The notes under the pieces were generated by a model. That model did not search any database. It was not told where the DNA came from and worked only from the letters and a program-made list of their open reading frames with translations. From Nitrososphaerota archaeon (GTDB taxonomy: Archaea > Thermoproteota > Nitrososphaeria > Nitrososphaerales > UBA183), in contig JAFMAW010000038.1 of assembly GCA_029784795.1 (NCBI GenBank), forward strand, positions 1-7,901: 7,901 nt of DNA. Direction: 5' to 3'. Positions 1 through 4,334 of this stretch are shown piece by piece (position 1 is the first letter of the stretch; each line of letters starts with the position of its first letter). The position numbers and the translations under genes are program-made.

Positions 1-809
1 CGTCTTCGCGAATTTGCGGAGGCCGTGGTCACACTTGAAGGGTCTCCCGTCGTTCACAGTCCTCACCCCCGCCCTCTGCCAGAGCCTGAGGATTGTGGTC
101 CTCATAGCATGCTCGTTGACCGGATGGGGGACCGCCGGGGAGGCCTTCTTCTGCCTCCTGTCACCCTGGTAGTCGAACTTGTCCCGGAAGAGGAGAGAGT
201 CAGAAGCCAGTCTCTCCCCGACTCTTTCCCTGCTCGCCAGGTAGTCCTTTATCGCGTCGACGCACTCCGGCGTTCCGAATGTCTGGTACTCCTCCTGCTC
301 CCCGGCGTAGACTGTTATCCTGCCGAGCCCCGACTTGAGGTACTCGATATCATTCAGTTTTAAGCCCGGGAGGGCGCCTATCCTGAGACCCCCCGACGCC
401 ATAATCAGTATTGCGGCCCTCTCCCTCGGAGACGCCAGCTTCAGGGCAGCCCTCACCTACTCCGCCGTGGGGGCCCTGTCCTTCGCCACCGTCTTCCCGG
501 CCGGAGTCACCGAGCGAATCTTCTTCCAGTTGAACTGCACCTCCTCAAAGTCAAAGAAGGATTTGAGCGTCGAGACAGATCCGTTAATCGTGGCCGGGGA
601 GACCCCGTCCCGCCTCCGTACGATGGCCGCAATCAGCTCGTTCTCCGCCGCCCTCCTGTCCGCCCTCGCCCTCTCCAGGAGCGAGTCGGGGTCGGGGACC
701 AGGAGCCTCTTCATCTTCGGGTATCCTTTTCTAGTCGCCTCCGCTCTTCTGGATGCGGCGAACTCTTCCAGTATGACACGTCACCTGGCGAGAAATCTAG
801 AAATCCCAT
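1..809 (-). pseudogene. Tyrosine recombinase / archaeal phage-type integrase, broken and cut by the window edge
   Basis: Read on the minus strand, this is a site-specific tyrosine recombinase. An N-terminal core-binding domain (LEEFAASRRAEATRKGY, then ATINGSVSTLKSFFDF) is followed in the same frame by the catalytic domain with the first active-site Arg in GGLRIGALPG (Arg codon 382-384) and the second box HGLRKFAKT (His codon 25-27, Arg 16-18). The nucleophilic Tyr lies beyond base 1. Two lesions are visible. Codon 457-459 is TAG, exactly between the domains (APTAE-stop-VRAAL), where a Glu GAG is one base away; the frame stays open from there to base 1. At the N-terminus the frame meets a TGA at 781-783, while a plausible start (ATG at 807-809, MGFLDFSPGDVS) is in another frame, implying a one-base indel near 772-780. 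The longest uninterrupted N-terminal piece starts at ATG 712-714. It is probably a decayed remnant of an integrated element. Translation through TAG is possible but unsupported. Confidence 0.85.
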
Positions 810-811
810 TT

Positions 812-817
812 AAGGAG
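812..817 (+). promoter_or_regulatory. Possible Shine-Dalgarno site before the 53-residue ORF
   Basis: AAGGAG lies 11 bases before ATG 829-831, a slightly long spacing. It modestly supports translation of the small ORF that follows. Confidence 0.3.
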
Positions 818-828
818 CACACAAAATC

Positions 829-990
829 ATGAGGGTAAAGCTCCTGGACGCCGCAAAGAACCTTGAATGGTATGCCACCGTCGCTGGCAGTCCGCCAGAG
901 ACGTTAAACGCCTTCGGAAGGCAGGAGGTCGCAGCCAAATCGGCAGTGCCTGCCGTCATCACTGGAGGAAGCGTTCATGGTCTTAAATGA
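829..990 (+). CDS. Small hypothetical protein (53 aa), first of an ATGA-coupled pair
   Basis: The ORF runs from ATG 829-831 to TGA 988-990 and begins MRVKLLDAAKNLEWYATVAG. I do not recognise it. Support comes from an AAGGAG upstream, a moderately GC-rich third codon position as in the neighbouring genes, and its stop overlapping the next ORF's start as ATGA (987-990), a common sign of translational coupling. It lies 19 bases from the start of the divergent broken integrase, so it may be cargo of the same element. Two tiny coupled genes beside an integrase could be a toxin-antitoxin pair, but no domain motif supports that here. It could also be chance. Confidence 0.35.
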   Translation: MRVKLLDAAKNLEWYATVAGSPPETLNAFGRQEVAAKSAVPAVITGGSVHGLK

Positions 991-994
991 CCAT
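977..994 (+). repeat. Perfect inverted repeat over the ATGA junction
   Basis: ATGGTC (977-982) and GACCAT (989-994) are perfect reverse complements around a six-base AT-rich centre. The hairpin covers the stop of the 53-residue ORF and the start of the next, so as RNA it could hide that start codon. As DNA the AT centre (TTAAAT, ATTTAA on the other strand) flanked by the repeat resembles a TATA box inside an operator. A chance occurrence cannot be excluded. Confidence 0.4.
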
Positions 995-1223
995 AAACCG
1001 AGAACGGTTGAAGAGCGTCCTCCGGCTCCTCGGGGCGATCCGGCCCATGCTAATCATCGAAGTGAACAGGGCAGATGTGATGATGGAATTCTGCATGAGC
1101 CGATTGTCTCATCACCGCCGCAAAGGCAGGAGGTTCACTCACAGCGAGCTAAGACTATATAGCGCTCTCAAGCGGCTGAACCAAATAGGAGGTGTGAAGA
1201 AACGCCAACACACGGAAGTCTGA
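987..1223 (+). CDS. Small basic hypothetical protein (78 aa), second of the ATGA-coupled pair
   Basis: This ORF starts at ATG 987-989 inside the ATGA overlap and ends at TGA 1221-1223. The product is basic and mostly helical, with a hydrophobic stretch (VLRLLGAIRPMLIIEV) and a C-terminal helix (FTHSELRLYSALKRLN) that could be part of a DNA-binding fold; I recognise no family. Third codon positions are mostly G or C over the first 60 codons, more so than in the overlapping +2 frame, which favours this frame. Its last 22 bases overlap the start of eS30 in another frame, and the eS30 promoter and ribosome binding site lie within it. Either the 3' end is recently extended or the ORF is not translated in full. 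Confidence 0.4.
   Translation: MTINRERLKSVLRLLGAIRPMLIIEVNRADVMMEFCMSRLSHHRRKGRRFTHSELRLYSALKRLNQIGGVKKRQHTEV
1155..1162 (+). promoter_or_regulatory. Candidate TATA box for eS30-elp3
   Basis: CTATATAG is the only good TATA-like site near the eS30 gene. Its usual 25-28 base distance to the transcription start puts the RNA 5' end near 1184-1187, just ahead of the ribosome binding site at 1187-1194, giving a leader of about 16 bases. The start site itself is inferred. Confidence 0.5.
1187..1194 (+). promoter_or_regulatory. Strong Shine-Dalgarno site that fixes the ACG start of eS30
   Basis: AGGAGGTG matches the 16S anti-Shine-Dalgarno sequence over eight bases and ends seven bases before ACG 1202-1204. 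Its position marks the ACG as the eS30 initiation codon; there is no ATG, GTG, TTG or CTG in this frame between the upstream TAG (1160-1162) and the ACG. It is unusually strong for this window, where other starts have weak or no such site. Confidence 0.75.
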
Positions 1224-1389
1224 CTAAGGCGGGTAATCACCACAAAGGTGGCCTGAAGTCAGAAGTCAGACTCCCAAACTAGAGGGTAAACCAAAGGACA
1301 GCAAGATACCCAAAGTCAGGAACAAGCGGACCTACGAGAAGCGCTTCACCCTGAAGCGCAAACCTGGCCAGAACTGGATGCGCCAGTGA
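1202..1389 (+). CDS. rps30e: Small-subunit ribosomal protein eS30, split by a 20-base intron (join 1202-1236, 1257-1389)
   Basis: Joining 1202-1236 to 1257-1389 gives 56 codons and a 55-residue basic protein, the usual size of archaeal eS30. Exon 1 encodes PTHGSLTKAG and exon 2 VRSQTPKLEGKPKD through NKRTY and LKRKPGQNW, all hallmarks of the family as I remember it; the Lys codon of GKV is split as AA|A. eS30 is a structural protein of the 30S subunit. Without intron removal the frame runs on for about 26 residues and stops at TAG 1280-1282, and exon 2 has no start codon of its own. The first codon is ACG where relatives have ATG, behind a strong ribosome binding site. The stop TGA (1387-1389) overlaps the elp3 GTG start (1386-1388), so the two are probably cotranscribed and coupled. 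Alternatives are a pseudogene or assembly error, but the fit of the intron to a splicing motif and the intact rest of the protein argue against both. Confidence 0.92.
1228..1260 (+). other. 20-base archaeal mRNA intron (1237-1256) in a bulge-helix-bulge motif
   Basis: The RNA folds as follows. Outer helix GGC 1228-1230 with GUC 1258-1260. Central 4-bp helix GGGU 1231-1234 with GCCU 1251-1254 (two G-C, two G-U). First 3-base bulge AAU 1235-1237. Inner helix CACC 1238-1241 with GGUG 1247-1250, closed by loop ACAAA 1242-1246. Second 3-base bulge GAA 1255-1257. The archaeal tRNA splicing endonuclease cuts between the second and third bulge bases, here after 1236 and after 1256, releasing 1237-1256. 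Those are the bases whose removal restores the eS30 frame. Protein alignment alone leaves a one-base choice (1236-1255 would also work); the motif selects 1237-1256. Weak points are the G-U pairs in the central helix and an outer helix of only 3 bp. The exons would be joined by the RtcB-type ligase. Confidence 0.87.
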
Positions 1390-2978
1390 CAGAACAGGGA
1401 CTCAGTCTCGAGGACGCAGTCTCCCATGTAGCGGAGCTCATATCGAAGGGCGACGTTCGAACCCGGCGCGACCTGGAGAAGGCTAAGAAGCGCGCCGCCT
1501 CGCTCTACGGCCTCGACAGGTATCCGTCCAACTCGGAGATCATCGCAAGGCTCCCCCGCGCCATGACCGGAGCGCTCCAGGAGCTCCTCAGGGTCCATCC
1601 GAGGAGGAGCGCGTCCGGCATAGTCGTCGTAACCGCGTTTTCCGCGCCGTTTTCATGCCCCCACGGCACATGCGTCTTCTGCCCTGGCGGCCCGCGCCTC
1701 GGGACCCCGCAGTCCTACCTCCCGCGCAGCCCCGGGATGAAGTCGGCGCTCTCGGCAGAGTTCGACCCGTTCCTGCAGGTGAGGAAGTGCCTGGCGAAGT
1801 ACGGAGCCAACGGCCACGAGACCGACAAGGTCGAGACGATCATCGAAGGGGGGACGTTCATAGCCGTGGACGAGGGCTACCAGAGGGGGTTCGTCAAGGG
1901 GGTCTACGACGGGCTCAACGGCTCGGTGTCCGCGGACCTCGAGGGCGCGCAGGCCCTCAACGAGTCTGCGGAGAGCAGGTGCGTCGGCCTGACCCTGGAG
2001 TCGAAGCCCGACTGGTGCAGGCCCAGGGACGTCGACCTCATGCTGAGCTACGGCATCACGAGGCTCGAGATAGGGGTCCAGAGCCTCCGCGACGAGGTCC
2101 TCGAGAAGAGCAACAGGGGGCACACGGCCGAGGACTCCGCCAGGGCGTTCCAGGTCGCAAGGGACGCGGGGCTCAAGGTGACCGCCCACATGATGCCCGG
2201 GCTCCCGGGGGCGACCCCCGACGGAGACCTGGCCGACCTCCGCCGCCTCTTCGAAGACGAGGCGTTCAGGCCCGACATGTCCAAGCTCTACCCGACCCTG
2301 GTGGTCCCGGGGACCGCCCTTGCGCGCCAGTTCGACGCAGGGAAGTACGCGCCCTACGGCCTGGAGACGGTGGTAGAGCTGCTCAGCGAGATGAAGAGGT
2401 TCGTCCCGCCCTGGCACAGGATAATGAGGATACAGAGGGAGATCCCCGCCGACGAGATCGAGGGGGGTGTCAAGGACGGCAACCTCAGGCAGCTGGTCCT
2501 GAGGAGGGCCGAGGAGAAGGGGGTGTCGTGCAGGTGCATCAGGTGCAGGGAGGTCGCCCTGAGGGGCCCCGGGGAGCTGGAGGAGGACGACGCGCTCGCG
2601 TTCAGGCAGGTCAGGTACGCCGCTTCTGAGGGGACGGAGGTCTTCGGGTCCTTCGAGCTGGAGAGGTCGGGGGTCATCGCAGGGTTCGTCAGGCTGCGCG
2701 CCCCGTCGCCGTCGGCTCACAGGAAGGAGATGGCGGGGGCCGCCGTGGTCAGGGAGCTGCGGGTCTACGGGAGGGCGGTCAGGCTCGGGGGGCGCGAGGA
2801 TGGCGCCTGGCAGCATCGCGGGCTGGGGGCCGCGCTGATGGGACGGGCCGAGGAAGCGGCGGCGTCGGAGCTGGGGGCGAAGACGCTCCTGGTCACCAGC
2901 GCGGTCGGGACCAGGGGGTACTACCGCGGGCTAGGGTTCGAGAGGGAGGGGCCCTACATGTCCAAGCGGCTTCGCTAA
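1386..2978 (+). CDS. elp3: Elp3-family tRNA uridine(34) acetyltransferase (radical SAM plus GNAT)
   Basis: The 530-residue product is a full-length archaeal Elp3, which builds the carboxymethyl-type modification at C5 of wobble uridine in tRNA, using acetyl-CoA and S-adenosylmethionine in the cytoplasm. The N-terminal helical tRNA-binding part contains RTRRDLEKAKKRAA and DRYPSNSEI. The radical SAM domain carries the cluster cysteines in CPHGTCVFCPGG (Cys91, Cys96, Cys99), with GGTF, LESKPD and EIGVQS strands following. A zinc-site region has SCRCIRCREV (Cys382, 384, 387). The C-terminal GNAT domain has ELRVYG, the acetyl-CoA loop QHRGLGAAL (477-485) and the Tyr pair in GYYRGLGF (Tyr512, Tyr513). 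GTG 1386-1388 is chosen because it overlaps the eS30 stop as GTGA and starts the expected N-terminal helix; there is no independent ribosome binding site, so reinitiation after eS30 is likely. Archaeal Elp3 works without the other eukaryotic Elongator subunits. Confidence 0.95.
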   Translation: MTEQGLSLEDAVSHVAELISKGDVRTRRDLEKAKKRAASLYGLDRYPSNSEIIARLPRAMTGALQELLRVHPRRSASGIVVVTAFSAPFSCPHGTCVFCPGGPRLGTPQSYLPRSPGMKSALSAEFDPFLQVRKCLAKYGANGHETDKVETIIEGGTFIAVDEGYQRGFVKGVYDGLNGSVSADLEGAQALNESAESRCVGLTLESKPDWCRPRDVDLMLSYGITRLEIGVQSLRDEVLEKSNRGHTAEDSARAFQVARDAGLKVTAHMMPGLPGATPDGDLADLRRLFEDEAFRPDMSKLYPTLVVPGTALARQFDAGKYAPYGLETVVELLSEMKRFVPPWHRIMRIQREIPADEIEGGVKDGNLRQLVLRRAEEKGVSCRCIRCREVALRGPGELEEDDALAFRQVRYAASEGTEVFGSFELERSGVIAGFVRLRAPSPSAHRKEMAGAAVVRELRVYGRAVRLGGREDGAWQHRGLGAALMGRAEEAAASELGAKTLLVTSAVGTRGYYRGLGFEREGPYMSKRLR

Positions 2979-2980
2979 TC

Positions 2981-2988
2981 CTTTAAGA
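2981..2988 (+). promoter_or_regulatory. Candidate TATA box for gatD-gatE
   Basis: CTTTAAGA sits in the 34-base gap after elp3, about 28 bases before the gatD ATG, the spacing expected of a leaderless archaeal promoter. A GAGGGGTGG stretch (2994-3002) could instead serve as a ribosome site on read-through RNA, so gatDE may be transcribed both with elp3 and from here. Confidence 0.5.
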
Positions 2989-3012
2989 CTGAAGAGGGGT
3001 GGTGGCATTCGC

Positions 3013-4323
3013 ATGGGCGACCTCTCGGGCTACAAGGGCGCCGCCCTCCGGTTCCTCGAAAAGGCCGGGGCCGCGGTGGGCGACGTGCTCGAGGTCAGGG
3101 CCACCTGGGGGACGGTCACCGGGACCCTGGTCCCCAGATACCTCTACGGCGACGGCGAGCACATCGTGATCAAGCTGAAGTCTGGATACAACGTCGGGTT
3201 GAGCCTGGGTGACCTGTCGGGGGTCAGGGTCGTCGCCAAGGGGGACCGGCCTTCCTTTTCGCCTCCTCAGCCCCCGAAGCCTTCGAAGGACCTCCCGAAG
3301 GTGCTGGTGATCGGCACCGGCGGGACCATAGCGAGCAGGATCGACTACCGGACAGGCGCGGTAAGGCCGGCGGTGACGTCCGAGGAGCTCCACGCCATGG
3401 TCCCCGAGCTCTCGCAGGTCGCCAGGGTCGAGCCAGAGATAATGTTCGACATACTGAGCGAGAACATCACCCCCGCCCACTGGACAAGGCTGGCGCGCAG
3501 GGTCGCGAAGGCGGTGGACGAGGGGGCGGACGGCGTGGTGGTCACCCACGGGACCGACACGCTGGGCTACACCGCGGCAGCCCTGAGCTTCGCCCTGGCG
3601 GGGGTCCCCATACCTGTGGTGCTGGTCGGCGCCCAGCGGTCCCCGGACAGGCCGTCGTCGGACGCGCCTCTGAACCTGATCGCGGCGGTGAGCGTGGCCG
3701 GCACCGCGAGCTTCTCCGGTGTCTACGTCGCCATGCACCAGGGGGAGAGCGACGACAAGATCGCGCTGCACCGCGGGACCAGGGTGAGGAAGAACCACAC
3801 CAGCAGGCGGGACGCCTTCGAGTCGGTGGACGTCCCCCTCGCGGCGGTCTGGGGGAGGGGCGGGCTGGAGCACGTCGCAGACGGGCTGCCTCCGAGGGGG
3901 CGCGAATTCAAGCCGAGCCCGAGGTTCGACGGCGCGGCGGCGCTCCTGAAGTTCTATCCGTCGATGCCCGGGGGGCTGGTGAGGGCCGCCAAGAGGGCGG
4001 GCGCGAAGGTCATAGTCATGGAGGGGACGGGCCTCGGCCACGTGAGCAAGGAGGTAGCCAAGGAGCTGAGGCTGTTCATCAGGTCCGGGGGGGTGGCGTG
4101 CATGACGTCGCAGTGCGTCCGGGGGAGGCTGGACCTCAGCGTCTACGACACCGGGAGAGACCTGACGCGCATGGGGGTCCTCCCGCTGGGCGACATGCTC
4201 GCCGAGACGGCGCTGGTGAAGGCGATGTGGGTGCTGGGGACCGGGGCGAAGGGGGAGAAGGCGAGGAAGCTGATGGCCGAGGACCTGGCGGGGGAGACCA
4301 CAACCCGCACCTTCCCAGGATAG
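3013..4323 (+). CDS. gatD: Glutamyl-tRNA(Gln) amidotransferase subunit D (asparaginase-like)
   Basis: GatD is the glutaminase half of the archaeal GatDE complex; it releases ammonia from glutamine for amidation of Glu-tRNA(Gln) in the cytoplasm. The 436 residues match the family length. An N-terminal beta-barrel domain (GDVLEVRATWGTVTGTLVPR, then HIVIKLKSGYN) is followed by a Pro-rich linker near residues 80-95 and a type I/II L-asparaginase fold. Its active-site pieces are intact: GTGGTIAS with Thr105, THGTDT with Thr181 and Asp182, a Lys at 260 in the RVRKNHTSRRDAF loop, and the C-terminal GGVACMTSQCVRGR segment. The barrel domain and the neighbouring gatE separate it from a plain asparaginase. 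ATG 3013 gives the expected N-terminus (YKGAALRFLEKAG). gatE follows after 11 bases. Confidence 0.96.
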   Translation: MGDLSGYKGAALRFLEKAGAAVGDVLEVRATWGTVTGTLVPRYLYGDGEHIVIKLKSGYNVGLSLGDLSGVRVVAKGDRPSFSPPQPPKPSKDLPKVLVIGTGGTIASRIDYRTGAVRPAVTSEELHAMVPELSQVARVEPEIMFDILSENITPAHWTRLARRVAKAVDEGADGVVVTHGTDTLGYTAAALSFALAGVPIPVVLVGAQRSPDRPSSDAPLNLIAAVSVAGTASFSGVYVAMHQGESDDKIALHRGTRVRKNHTSRRDAFESVDVPLAAVWGRGGLEHVADGLPPRGREFKPSPRFDGAAALLKFYPSMPGGLVRAAKRAGAKVIVMEGTGLGHVSKEVAKELRLFIRSGGVACMTSQCVRGRLDLSVYDTGRDLTRMGVLPLGDMLAETALVKAMWVLGTGAKGEKARKLMAEDLAGETTTRTFPG

Positions 4324-4334
4324 GCGGGGAGCTG

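Noticed and set aside
335..832. Plus-strand ORF of 165 codons opposite the integrase
   Set aside because: Antisense of the recombinase frame, which carries clear catalytic boxes on the minus strand.
1074..1085. Box C/D sRNA start (GTGATGA)
   Set aside because: No D' or D box (CTGA) at suitable spacing follows, and it lies within a coding-like frame.
977..1162. Plus-strand ORF of 61 codons
   Set aside because: It overlaps the better-supported ORF at 987-1223, with weaker third-position GC and a Pro/Arg/His-rich product.
1257..1270. Tandem repeat AGTCAGA x2 as a mobile-element target duplication or CRISPR-like unit
   Set aside because: Both copies encode conserved eS30 residues (VRSQ), so the repeat is explained by coding.
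1202..1290. Programmed frameshift instead of an intron in eS30
   Set aside because: A frameshift would leave about 6-7 extra residues (NHHKGGL and on) between GK and VRSQ, where the family has none, and there is no slippery site. Removal of 20 bases at motif-defined cuts restores the family sequence exactly.
1653..2816. Long minus-strand ORF of 387 codons opposite elp3
   Set aside because: It is a shadow of GC-rich elp3: Pro/Arg/Gly/Leu-rich, no motifs, while the plus strand has all Elp3 motifs.
4098..4334. Extended gatE N-terminus from ATG 4098
   Set aside because: The extra residues are the out-of-frame reading of the gatD 3' end, and the family starts at the residue before GLEIHQQL, matched by ATG 4335 with a ribosome site.
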